Positions 9,997 through 18,191 of a DNA stretch of 64,000 nt are shown here, in pieces. This stretch comes from Pseudomonas cavernae (GTDB lineage: Bacteria; Pseudomonadota; Gammaproteobacteria; Pseudomonadales; Pseudomonadaceae). Numbering within the stretch: the first letter of the stretch is position 1; the number at the start of each line of letters is the position of its first letter. Location of the stretch: positions 4,650,001 through 4,714,000 of the forward strand of contig NZ_CP032419.1 of assembly GCF_003595175.1 (NCBI RefSeq), read 5' to 3'. The translations under genes were made by a program, and so were the position numbers. The notes beneath the pieces are model-generated. The model did no database searches. It was not told where the DNA came from and saw only the letters and a list, made by a program, of their open reading frames with translations.

Positions 9997-11295
9997 CTAC
10001 AGCGTCTTCTCGAAGATCTGCGAGTTGCGCTGATAGTTGTACAACGAGGCGCGCGCGGTCGGCAGGCGCTCGACCCCGCTCGGCTCGAAGCCGCGCTCGC
10101 GGAACCAGTGGGCGGTGCGGGTGGTGAGCACGAACAGGGTCTTCAGCCCCTGGGCCCGCGCGCGCTCCTCGATGCGCTCCAGCAGTTCGTCGCCGCGCCC
10201 GCCATGGCGGTATTCGGGATTGACCGCCAGGCAGGCCAGCTCGCCGCTGTCGGAGTCGGCAATCGGATACAGCGCGGCGCAGGCGATGATCAGGCCGTCG
10301 CGCTCGACGATGCTGAACTGGCCGATCTCGCGCTCGAGCACCTCGCGCGAACGGCGCACCAGGATGCCCTGCTGCTCCAGCGGGGTGATCAGCTCGATCA
10401 GGCCGCCGACGTCCTCGATGCTCGCCTCGCGCAGCGACTCGAACTGCTCCTGGGTCACCAGGGTGCCGCCGCCATCGCGGGTGAACAGCTCGGTGAGCAG
10501 CGCGCCGTCCTCGGCATAGCTGACGATATGGCTGCGCGCCACGCCGCCACGGCAGGCCTCGGCGGCGGCATCCAGCAGTTCCGCCTGGTAGCTGTTGCCG
10601 AGCCGCTGCAGATGCGGGGCGACCTGCTGCGGACGCAGCTCGCGCACCAGCTTGCCGTCGGCGTCGAGCAGGCCCTGCTCGGCGCCGAACAGCAGCAGCT
10701 TCTCGGCGCCCAGCTCGATGGCCGCGCGGGTCGCCACGTCCTCGCAGGCGAGGTTGAAGATCTCGCCGGTGGGCGAGTAGCCGAGCGGCGACAGCAGGAC
10801 GATGGCGCGCTCGTCGAGCAGGCGGCCGATGCCCTTGCGGTCGACCCGGCGCACCTCGCCGGTGTGGTGGTAGTCGATGCCCTCGACCACGCCGATCGGC
10901 CGCGCGGTGACGAAGTTGCCGCCGGTCACGCGCAGGCGTGCGCCCTGCATCGGCGAGGCGGCCATGTCCATCGACAGGCGCGCCTCGAGGGCGATGCGCA
11001 GCTGGCCGACGGCATCGATCACGCACTCCAGGGTCGGCCCATCGGTGACCCGCAGGTCGCGGTGGAAGTGCGGCGCCAGCCCGCGCGCGGCCAGGCGCGC
11101 CTCGATCTGCGGACGCGAGCCGTGCACCAGCACCAGGCGCACGCCGAGGCTGTGCAGCAGCACCAGATCGTGGACGATGTTGCCGAAGTTCGGATGGGCG
11201 ACGCCGTCGCCGGGCAGCATGACCACGAAGGTGCGCTCCCGGTGGGCGTTGATGTAGGGCGAAGCGTGGCGGAGCCAGGTGACGTATTCGGGCAT
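9997..11295 (-). CDS. argA: Amino-acid N-acetyltransferase (N-acetylglutamate synthase)
   Basis: A 432-residue enzyme making N-acetylglutamate from glutamate and acetyl-CoA, the first step of arginine synthesis. The amino-terminal amino-acid-kinase-like domain (about 1-280, with VHGSRPQIEARLAARG) is the arginine-feedback domain in this family. The carboxy-terminal GNAT acetyltransferase domain contains ELACLAVNPEYRHGGRGDEL (acetyl-CoA loop) and TRTAHWFRERGFEP. The chosen ATG at 11295 gives the exact family length and has AGGT upstream. An in-frame extension to 11430 would translate a palindromic repeat and is rejected. argE lies immediately upstream on the same strand. Confidence 0.95.
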   Translation of the reverse strand: MPEYVTWLRHASPYINAHRERTFVVMLPGDGVAHPNFGNIVHDLVLLHSLGVRLVLVHGSRPQIEARLAARGLAPHFHRDLRVTDGPTLECVIDAVGQLRIALEARLSMDMAASPMQGARLRVTGGNFVTARPIGVVEGIDYHHTGEVRRVDRKGIGRLLDERAIVLLSPLGYSPTGEIFNLACEDVATRAAIELGAEKLLLFGAEQGLLDADGKLVRELRPQQVAPHLQRLGNSYQAELLDAAAEACRGGVARSHIVSYAEDGALLTELFTRDGGGTLVTQEQFESLREASIEDVGGLIELITPLEQQGILVRRSREVLEREIGQFSIVERDGLIIACAALYPIADSDSGELACLAVNPEYRHGGRGDELLERIEERARAQGLKTLFVLTTRTAHWFRERGFEPSGVERLPTARASLYNYQRNSQIFEKTL

Positions 11296-11323
11296 GGAAA
11301 GACCTGCGTGGCGGAACTCGAGT

Positions 11324-11415
11324 GCTCCCCTCGCCCATTTATGGGAGAGGGGCCGGGGGAGAGGGTGACTGGCGCCGGCCCTCTCCCCAACCCTCTCCCG
11401 CAAGCGGGAGAGGGG
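11324..11415. repeat. CCCTCTCCC palindromic repeat between argE and argA
   Basis: Two hairpins with the same bases in the stem lie here: GCTCCCCTCGCCC / GGGAGAGGGGC (11324-11353) and CCCTCTCCCGC / GCGGGAGAGGG (11391-11415). The type is common between genes in Pseudomonas and Xanthomonas. It lies in the argE-argA gap and could reduce readthrough. Confidence 0.7.
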
Positions 11416-11455
11416 GCAGTTCGTATTCATCGTCGCAGCACAGGTGGCACTCCGC

Positions 11456-12604
11456 TCAGTTCGGGCTCAGGCAATAGTGGCCGATCAATTCCCGCAGCAG
11501 ACGCACGGTCGGCTGCAGGCGTGACAAGTCGAGAAATTCGTCCGGCTGGTGGGCGCAGGCGATGTCGCCCGGGCCGAGCACTATAGTCTCGCAGCCGAGC
11601 TGCTGAAGATAAGGCGCTTCGGTGCCGAATGCTACCGACTCGGCCGCATGCCCGGTCAGGCGTTCGGCCAGGCGCACCAGCTCGGCCGCGGCCGGCTGTT
11701 CGAACGGCGGCACGCTGGGGAACAGCGGCGCGTAGTCGATGCGCACCTGATGCAGGGCGGCCAGCGGCTGCAACTTGGCGCGGATCGCCGCACGCAGCTG
11801 CTCCGGGTCCATACCCGGCAGCGGGCGTAGGTCGAACTCCAGGGCGCACTGGCCGCAGATGCGGTTGGGGTTGTCGCCGCCGTGGATGCAGCCGAAGTTG
11901 AGGGTCGGCTGCGGCACGCTGAACTGCGGGTTGTTGAACTCCTGCTGCCACTGCTGACGCAACTGCTTGAGCGCGCCGATGGCATCGTGCATGGCCTCGA
12001 GGGCACTGTGGCCGAGGCTCGGGTCGGAGGAATGGCCGCTCTGGCCGAGGATGTCGATGCGCTCCATCATCACCCCCTTGTGCAGACGGATCGGCTTCAG
12101 CCCGGTCGGCTCGCCGATCACCGCCGCGCGCCCCAGCGGCCGCCCGGCGGCGGCCAGGGCCCGGGCGCCGGCCATCGAGCTCTCCTCGTCGCAGGTGGCG
12201 AGGATCAGCAACGGCTGCTTGAACGGCTGATCCAGCAGCGGTTGCACGGCCTCGATGATCAGCGGGAAGAAGCCCTTCATGTCGCACACGCCGAGGCCGA
12301 TCCAGCGGCCGTCGCGCTCGGTGAGCTGCAGCGGGTCGCTGTGCCATAGCGCCGCGTCGTAGGGCACGGTGTCGCTGTGGCCGGCCAGCACCAGGCCGCC
12401 GGGGCCGCTGCCGTAGCTGGCCAGCAGGTTGAACTTGCCGGGGCTGACTTCCTGCGTCTCGCAATGAAAGCCGAGATCGCCGAGCCAGCCGGCCAGCAGC
12501 TCGATCACCCCACGGTTGGACTGATCCAGGTGCGCCTGGGTACAGCTCACCGAGGGCGCGGCGATCAGCGCGGCGAATTGCTCTTTCAAGGATGGCAGGG
12601 GCAT
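11456..12604 (-). CDS. argE: Acetylornithine deacetylase
   Basis: A 382-residue M20-family zinc hydrolase releasing ornithine from N-acetylornithine. Metal and catalytic residues are visible: His76 and Asp78 in LAGHSDTVP, bridging Asp108 in GVCDMKGFF, Glu140 and Glu141 in TCDEESSMAGA, and a later His in HQPDEF. The inserted dimerisation domain lies at about 180-295. GGAG stands upstream of the ATG. In organisms that recycle the acetyl group through ArgJ this gene is often a secondary route; ArgJ is not in the window. It is divergent from the CYTH-CHAD gene. Confidence 0.92.
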   Translation of the reverse strand: MPLPSLKEQFAALIAAPSVSCTQAHLDQSNRGVIELLAGWLGDLGFHCETQEVSPGKFNLLASYGSGPGGLVLAGHSDTVPYDAALWHSDPLQLTERDGRWIGLGVCDMKGFFPLIIEAVQPLLDQPFKQPLLILATCDEESSMAGARALAAAGRPLGRAAVIGEPTGLKPIRLHKGVMMERIDILGQSGHSSDPSLGHSALEAMHDAIGALKQLRQQWQQEFNNPQFSVPQPTLNFGCIHGGDNPNRICGQCALEFDLRPLPGMDPEQLRAAIRAKLQPLAALHQVRIDYAPLFPSVPPFEQPAAAELVRLAERLTGHAAESVAFGTEAPYLQQLGCETIVLGPGDIACAHQPDEFLDLSRLQPTVRLLRELIGHYCLSPN

Positions 12605-12816
12605 CGGCGGTCTCCAGCGAATGGACCCATCATAAAGACAAAGAGGGCCGCCGGTAGCGGCGAAGTTACTCCCAGCGCGGGACTAAATGGCTTAGCCGGT
12701 CAGCCTAGCTCAGCGGTTTCCCTCGGCCGCCACAGCCAGCCCGGCAGGCGGCGGGCTTGTCCTGTAGACTTTGCCGTCTTGGCAGCCGCGCCGTGCTGCG
12801 TCCGAATCGTCCGTCC

Positions 12817-14181
12817 ATGAACAAAGAAACCGAAATCAAGCTGCGCGCCAGCCGCGAAACGCTCGCCGCCCTGCGCGACCACCCGCTGCTGAAGAAACGC
12901 AACAAGTCGGGCTGGGAACGCCGCGAGCTGTTCAACCAGTACTACGACACGCCGGCGCGCGAGCTGGCCGAGGCCAAGGTCGCGCTGCGCCTGCGCCGCG
13001 ATGGCGACAGCTATATCCAGACCCTGAAGAGCCGCGGCCAGAGCGTCGCCGGGCTGTCCGAGCGCCACGAGTGGGACTGGTATCTGGAGCAGCCGCAACT
13101 CGACCCGCAACTGCTCGGCGACGACTGCTGGCCGGCCAGCCTGGCGGACCTGGACAAGCGGCTGCTGCAGCCGCTGTTCACCACCGACTTCGTCCGCGAG
13201 CGCGCCGAGATCGCCTGGGGCCGCGGCAAGACCAAGGTGGTGATCGAGGCGGCGCTGGACCTCGGCAAAGTCAGCGCCGATGGCCGTGAGGAAGAGATCT
13301 GCGAGCTCGAGCTGGAGCTGCGCCAGGGCGAGCCCGAGGCCCTGCTGGAACTGGCCACCGAACTGGCCGCCAGCTTGCCGCTGATGCCCTGCGACATCAG
13401 CAAGGCCGAGCGCGGCTACCGCCTGTTCGATGCCGCCAGCTACGCCCTCGGCCTGCCGGCCCCGGCGCTCGGCGCCGAACAGCCGCTCGACGACGCCTTC
13501 GCCGCCCTCGCCTGGCACCTGCTCGGCAGCAGCCAGCGCCTCGCCGAGCAATACCGCTTCAACGGCCACTGGCGCCTGTTGGTCGACTGGGTCGCCCAGC
13601 TCGCCGAGCTGCGCGCCCTGCTCAGCAGCCTCGGCCAGGCCGCGCCGCGGGTCGCCAGCCATGAGTTGCGCGCCACCCTCGACGCCCTGCTGGACGACTG
13701 GCGCCCGCGCATCCAGGCCGGCCAGGACGACGAGGCCGTGCGCCAGGCGGCGCCCGCGCAGTTCGCCGCGGAACTGGCCGCAACCCGCTGGGGCCTGTTC
13801 TCCCTGCAGGCCTCGCAGTGGCTGCTGCAGCGCCGCTGGGCGGCGCAGCGCAGCAACCGCGGCAACCGCCAGGGCGCCGCGCAGCTGAGCAACTGGCTGA
13901 CCCATCTGTTCGGCGAGGAAGGCGCGGCGCTGCAGCTCAAGCGTTATCAGCAGCAGCCGGAAGACCTCGGCGAGCAGCTGCCGCGCCTCGAACGCCTGCT
14001 GGTCTGGTTGCGCCTGGCGCGCCAAGTGCTGGAGGTGCCCGAAGTCGACCGCCTGTACGGCGAGCTGAGCAAGCTGGCCGAACTCGCCAGCCGCCCGCTC
14101 GACCCCGAGCTGCTGGTCGCGCGTACCGCCCAGGCCCATACTGTGGCGGCGCTCAAAGCCTGGAAGGCCCTGACGCGATAG
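12817..14181 (+). CDS. CYTH-CHAD domain protein, probable inorganic triphosphatase
   Basis: A 454-residue protein. The amino-terminal CYTH domain (about 1-195) opens with the signature ETEIKLRAS and contains paired acidic strands such as EEEICELELELRQGE that line the triphosphate tunnel. The carboxy-terminal half (about 225-450) is an alpha-helical CHAD domain rich in conserved basic residues (HELRATLDALL, FGEEGAALQLKRYQ). CHAD domains bind polyphosphate, and CYTH proteins hydrolyse inorganic triphosphate. The ppx/ppk genes lie about 40 kb away. The ATG at 12817 is placed by the domain start; there is no obvious ribosome binding site. Confidence 0.85.
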   Translation: MNKETEIKLRASRETLAALRDHPLLKKRNKSGWERRELFNQYYDTPARELAEAKVALRLRRDGDSYIQTLKSRGQSVAGLSERHEWDWYLEQPQLDPQLLGDDCWPASLADLDKRLLQPLFTTDFVRERAEIAWGRGKTKVVIEAALDLGKVSADGREEEICELELELRQGEPEALLELATELAASLPLMPCDISKAERGYRLFDAASYALGLPAPALGAEQPLDDAFAALAWHLLGSSQRLAEQYRFNGHWRLLVDWVAQLAELRALLSSLGQAAPRVASHELRATLDALLDDWRPRIQAGQDDEAVRQAAPAQFAAELAATRWGLFSLQASQWLLQRRWAAQRSNRGNRQGAAQLSNWLTHLFGEEGAALQLKRYQQQPEDLGEQLPRLERLLVWLRLARQVLEVPEVDRLYGELSKLAELASRPLDPELLVARTAQAHTVAALKAWKALTR

Positions 14182-14191
14182 GCTTCAGGCG

Positions 14192-14260
14192 GTAGGGTGG
14201 AAAACCGCGCAGCGTTTTCCACCAACAGCCGGTGGATGTGAAAAGCGACATCCACCCTAC
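14192..14260. repeat. GTAGGGTGGAAAA palindromic repeat
   Basis: GTAGGGTGGAAAACCGCG, then GCGTTTTCCACC, then GGTGGATGTGAAAAGCG, and finally CATCCACCCTAC: two nested hairpins. A close second copy lies at 62059. It sits ten bases behind the CYTH-CHAD stop and before the GspE-like gene. Confidence 0.75.
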
Positions 14261-14300
14261 AGTGCCGTAGCGCCTTGTGCAGGAACCAAAAGGGAGCCCC

Positions 14301-16085
14301 ATGTCCGCCATTGCTTCGCCCGCCGCCGATCGCATCCTCGACCTCGCCGAACTGCTGCGCGAACTGGTCGTCCAGGGTCGTCTCGACCAGGACACCGCCG
14401 AGCAATGCCTGGCGATCCGTCGGAGTGCGGCGAGCAACCAGCAGCATCCGCTGGAGTTCCTCGCCAGCCAGCAACTCGACGACCGCCAGCGCCCGGGCAA
14501 GAAGTTCGACCTGGAAAGCCTCACGGTGTGGCTGGCGCAATGGTCCGGGCAGCCCTACCTGCGCATCGACCCGCTGAAGATCAACGTCGCCGCCATCACC
14601 CCGCTGATGTCCTACGCCTTCGCCCAGCGCCACAAGATCCTCGCCGTGGCGGTGGACAGCGAGGCGGTGACCATCGCCAGCGCGCAGCCCTTCGTGCACG
14701 GCTGGGAGTCCAACCTGACCCACGTGCTGAAGCGGCCGATCAAGCGCGTGGTGGCCAACCCCGGCGACATCCAGCGCTACACCCTGGAGTTCTACCGCCT
14801 GGCCAAGTCGGTCAGCGGCGCCACCCACGCCGACCAGAAGATCAGCGGTGTCGGCAACTTCGAGCAGCTGCTCAGCCTCGGCGCCCAGGACCAGGAACCG
14901 GACGCCAACGACGCGCACATCGTCAACATCGTCGACTGGCTGTTCCAGTACGCCTACCAGCAGCGCGCCAGCGACATCCACATCGAGCCGCGCCGCGAGA
15001 TGGGCACCGTGCGCTTTCGCATCGACGGCGTGCTGCACAACGTCTACCAGTTCCCGCCGCAGGTCACCATGGCCATCGTCAGCCGCCTGAAGAGCCTCGG
15101 GCGGATGAACGTCGCCGAGAAGCGCAAGCCGCAGGACGGCCGGATCAAGACCAAGACCCCGGACGGCGGCGAGGTCGAGCTGCGCCTGTCGACCCTGCCC
15201 ACCGCCTTCGGCGAGAAGATGGTGATGCGTATCTTCGACCCCGAGGTGCTGCTGAAGAACTTCGACCAGCTCGGTTTCTCCGCCGACGACCTCAAGCGCT
15301 GGCAGAGCATGACCGGCCAACCCAACGGCATCATCCTGGTCACCGGGCCGACCGGCTCGGGCAAGACCACCACGCTGTACACCACCCTCAAGCAGCTGGC
15401 CACCAGCGAGGTGAACGTCTGCACCATCGAGGACCCGATTGAGATGATCGAGCCGGCGTTCAACCAGATGCAGGTGCAGGCCAACATCGAGCTGACCTTC
15501 GCCAGCGGCGTGCGCGCGCTGATGCGCCAGGACCCGGACATCATCATGGTCGGCGAGATCCGCGACCTGGAGACCGCGGAGATGGCGATCCAGGCGGCGC
15601 TCACCGGCCACTTGGTGCTGTCGACCCTGCACACCAACGACGCGCCGAGCGCCATCAGCCGCCTGCTCGAACTCGGCGTACCCTACTACCTGCTCAAGGC
15701 CACCCTGCTCGGGGTGATGGCCCAGCGCCTGGTGCGCACCCTGTGCCCGCACTGCAAGGCGCCGGTGACGCTCGACGAGGCCGACTGGCAGAGCCTGACC
15801 AAACCCTGGAGCGCGCCGCCACCGACCCAGGCGATGCGCGCCGTCGGCTGCCTGGAATGCCGCGACACCGGCTACCGCGGGCGCGCCGGGGTGTACGAGA
15901 TCATGCTGCTGAACGACAACATCAAGCCGCTGATCACCGCCGACACCGACCTCATCGCCCTGCGCCGCGCCGCCTTCAAGGACGGCATGCGCAGCCTGCG
16001 CCTGTCCGGCGCGCAGAAGGTCGCCGCCGGCCAGAGCACCATCGAGGAAGTGCTGCGCGTCACGCCGCAGAGCGAGCAGAAGTAG
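14301..16085 (+). CDS. GspE/PilB-type secretion ATPase, orphan
   Basis: A 594-residue ATPase of the type II secretion/type IV pilus family (homologue of P. aeruginosa PA5210). An amino-terminal GspE-like domain (about 70-170) precedes the ATPase core, with RASDIHIEPRRE, Walker A GPTGSGKTTT (349-358), the Asp box around TIEDPIEM, and Walker B DPDIIMVGEIRD. His-box LTGHLVLSTLHTND and a four-cysteine zinc site (LCPHC and CLECRD) follow. AGGGAG precedes the ATG at 14301. No pseudopilin, secretin or inner-membrane platform gene is adjacent, so its partner machine must be encoded elsewhere. Confidence 0.88.
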   Translation: MSAIASPAADRILDLAELLRELVVQGRLDQDTAEQCLAIRRSAASNQQHPLEFLASQQLDDRQRPGKKFDLESLTVWLAQWSGQPYLRIDPLKINVAAITPLMSYAFAQRHKILAVAVDSEAVTIASAQPFVHGWESNLTHVLKRPIKRVVANPGDIQRYTLEFYRLAKSVSGATHADQKISGVGNFEQLLSLGAQDQEPDANDAHIVNIVDWLFQYAYQQRASDIHIEPRREMGTVRFRIDGVLHNVYQFPPQVTMAIVSRLKSLGRMNVAEKRKPQDGRIKTKTPDGGEVELRLSTLPTAFGEKMVMRIFDPEVLLKNFDQLGFSADDLKRWQSMTGQPNGIILVTGPTGSGKTTTLYTTLKQLATSEVNVCTIEDPIEMIEPAFNQMQVQANIELTFASGVRALMRQDPDIIMVGEIRDLETAEMAIQAALTGHLVLSTLHTNDAPSAISRLLELGVPYYLLKATLLGVMAQRLVRTLCPHCKAPVTLDEADWQSLTKPWSAPPPTQAMRAVGCLECRDTGYRGRAGVYEIMLLNDNIKPLITADTDLIALRRAAFKDGMRSLRLSGAQKVAAGQSTIEEVLRVTPQSEQK

Positions 16086-16518
16086 GTCGGGTTGGGCCCA
16101 GCACTGCCGCCGCCGGGCATCGCCTCGGCGGCAGGCGGGAGCCAGGCGGCCGCTCCGGGCAGCACGCAATGGGGACATGGCTGTTCCCTTGCCCCCGAAC
16201 CTGAGCCTCCTCGGCGCAAGTCGAGATAGTCCCGGCACGGGAAAAATACGCCATCTGCCGTATGTCCTTGTCGCGGATGCATCGCTAGCCTGCGCAGTCG
16301 TCCGCCCAACACAACCACACGCCGGGAGCCAGCAGTGCACCTCGACAGCCGCGCAGTGCCTGGCCATCCCGCCGGGCTCGGCACCTTAGTCCTGCTTTGC
16401 CCTAGCCATGCAGTCCTGCATGCCGAACCGCCGCCTCTAGCCAGCCCATCTACCACCAGGCCTCGTCTATTCGCCCCGTCATGGACAGCGGCATTCGCCT
16501 GCTGAAAGGAATCCGAGC
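16086..16518. other. 433-bp intergenic region upstream of tpsB-tpsA
   Basis: No coding signal that I trust. The only patterned elements are a GC-rich hairpin-prone stretch near 16110-16150 and a 16-bp inverted repeat at 16247-16262 that could be an operator. The region must hold the promoter of the two-partner secretion genes, but no clear -35/-10 pair stands out. Confidence 0.6.
16247..16262. promoter_or_regulatory. Candidate operator upstream of tpsBA
   Basis: The inverted repeat TACGCC-ATCT-GCCGTA lies directly behind a short A-run (GAAAAA). Spacing and symmetry suit a dimeric helix-turn-helix regulator such as a NarL/LuxR-type response regulator. The binding protein is unknown and the call rests on symmetry alone. 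Confidence 0.3.
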
Positions 16519-18171
16519 ATGCGCCGTAACGTCGTACCCCTAGTCCTCGCCCTGCTCCCGCTTGCTCAAGCGCTAGCGGTGGAATTGCCGCCCAACGCCG
16601 GCCAGTCGATCCGCGAGATCGAACAGCAGCCGCTGCAATTGCCGCCACCGCAGAAGCTCGAACTCAACCTGCCGGCCGCACCGGCTACCCAGCCGCAGGC
16701 CGGCGGACCGAGCCTGGAGGTCAAGGGCTTCCACCTCAGCGGCAACCAGGCGCTTACCAGCGACGAGCTGCTGCCGCTGCTGGCCGACCTGCAGAATCGC
16801 CGCGTCAGCCTCGGCGAACTGCAGGCCGGCGCCGCGCGCATCACCCAGCGCTACCGCGAACGCGGCTACCCGCTGGCCCGCGCCTATCTGCCGGCGCAGG
16901 AAATCGACGCCGGCGTGGTGCAGATCGCCGTACTCGAAGGCCACTACGGCCAGATCCAGGTGCACAACAGCTCGCGCCTGCGCGACAGCGCGCTGGCGCC
17001 ACTGACTGCGCTCAAGCCGGGCGAGGCGGTGCGCGCCGACTCGCTGGAGCGCAGCCTGCTGCTGCTCAACGACACCCCGGGCGTCGAGGTGCAGTCCACG
17101 CTCAAGCCCGGCAGCGCGGTCGGCGCCACCGACCTGCAGGTGGATGTACAGCCCGGTCCGCTGCTGTCCGGCTCGCTGGATGCGGACAACTACGGCAACC
17201 GCTTCACCGGCGAATACCGTCTCGGCGGCACGCTGAACCTCAACAGCCCGCTCGGCCTCGGCGACCGCCTGAGTGTCCGCGCGCTCGGCTCCGACGAGGA
17301 GCAGCACTACTACCGCGCCGCCTACCAGTTGCCGCTCGGCCCCTGGGCGACCCAGGCCGGCATTGCCTACTCGGACATGGACTACCAGCTGGCCAAGGAT
17401 TTCGCCGACCTCGACGCCCACGGCAATGCGCGCATCACCAGCGCCTTCGTCATCCAGCCGCTGCTGCGCTCACGCGCGCTGTCGCTGTACGCGCAACTGC
17501 AGTTCGACGACAAGCGCCTGAAGGACGATATCGACCTGTTCGCCGCCAAAAGCGACAAGCGCTCGCGGGTGTGGACGGCGGCGCTCAACGGCAACTCGCG
17601 CGACGACCTGCTCGGCGGCGGGGCCAACAGCTTCGCCCTGGCCTGGAGCCACGGCAGCCTGAACATCGACGGCGCGCGCAACCAACTGATCGACGACCTC
17701 AGCGCCGGCACCCGTGGCCGCTTCAACAAGCTCAACCCGGCCTTGGTGCGCCTGCAACGCCTGAGCGAACGCTTCAGCCTGTATGGCCAGCTGCAAGGGC
17801 AGCTCAGCGACAGCAATCTCGATTCCTCGGAAAAGATCGACCTCGGCGGCGCCTACGGCGTGCGCGCCTATCCCGAGGGCGAAGCCTCCGGCGACCAGGG
17901 CTGGCTGGCCAACCTCGAACTGCGCTATGCGCTGACCCAGGCCTGGCAACTCTCGAGCTTCCTCGACCACGGCGCAGTGCGCCTGAACAAGGATCGCTGG
18001 AGCCGCGGCGAGAACCACCGCAGCCTCAGCGCCGGCGGCCTCGGCGCGAGCTGGGCGGCGCACGGCTGGCAGGTCAACGCGGTGGCGGCGTGGAAACTCG
18101 GCAACGCCGAGCCGCAGAGCGACGTCGACCGCACGCCGCGGGTCTGGGCGCAACTCGTTCGCTACTTCTGA
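16519..18171 (+). CDS. TpsB outer-membrane transporter (ShlB/FhaC family)
   Basis: A 550-residue outer-membrane pore of two-partner secretion. A signal peptide (about 1-20, ending AQALA) is followed by a proline-rich linker and two POTRA domains (about 70-215, with LEVKGFHLSGNQALTSDEL and GRGY-type RERGYPLARAYLPAQ). A 16-strand beta-barrel then ends in the aromatic terminal residue of outer-membrane proteins (LVRYF). The barrel carries the family motifs VRAYPEGE (equivalent of VRGY) and FLDHG. AAGGA precedes the ATG. The tpsA gene begins 20 bp after its stop, so the two form an operon, and this pore should export that adhesin. Confidence 0.92.
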   Translation: MRRNVVPLVLALLPLAQALAVELPPNAGQSIREIEQQPLQLPPPQKLELNLPAAPATQPQAGGPSLEVKGFHLSGNQALTSDELLPLLADLQNRRVSLGELQAGAARITQRYRERGYPLARAYLPAQEIDAGVVQIAVLEGHYGQIQVHNSSRLRDSALAPLTALKPGEAVRADSLERSLLLLNDTPGVEVQSTLKPGSAVGATDLQVDVQPGPLLSGSLDADNYGNRFTGEYRLGGTLNLNSPLGLGDRLSVRALGSDEEQHYYRAAYQLPLGPWATQAGIAYSDMDYQLAKDFADLDAHGNARITSAFVIQPLLRSRALSLYAQLQFDDKRLKDDIDLFAAKSDKRSRVWTAALNGNSRDDLLGGGANSFALAWSHGSLNIDGARNQLIDDLSAGTRGRFNKLNPALVRLQRLSERFSLYGQLQGQLSDSNLDSSEKIDLGGAYGVRAYPEGEASGDQGWLANLELRYALTQAWQLSSFLDHGAVRLNKDRWSRGENHRSLSAGGLGASWAAHGWQVNAVAAWKLGNAEPQSDVDRTPRVWAQLVRYF

Positions 18172-18191
18172 CCACTTAAAGGGATCTGGCC

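Noticed and set aside
11296..11430. Amino-terminal extension of argA to 11430
   Set aside because: It would translate the CCCTCTCCC palindromic repeat, and the ATG at 11295 gives the exact family length.
10108..11586. Long open frame on the plus strand opposite argA
   Set aside because: It is antisense to argA, rich in Ala/Gln/Arg as expected from GC-rich codon shadowing, with no domain or ribosome binding site.
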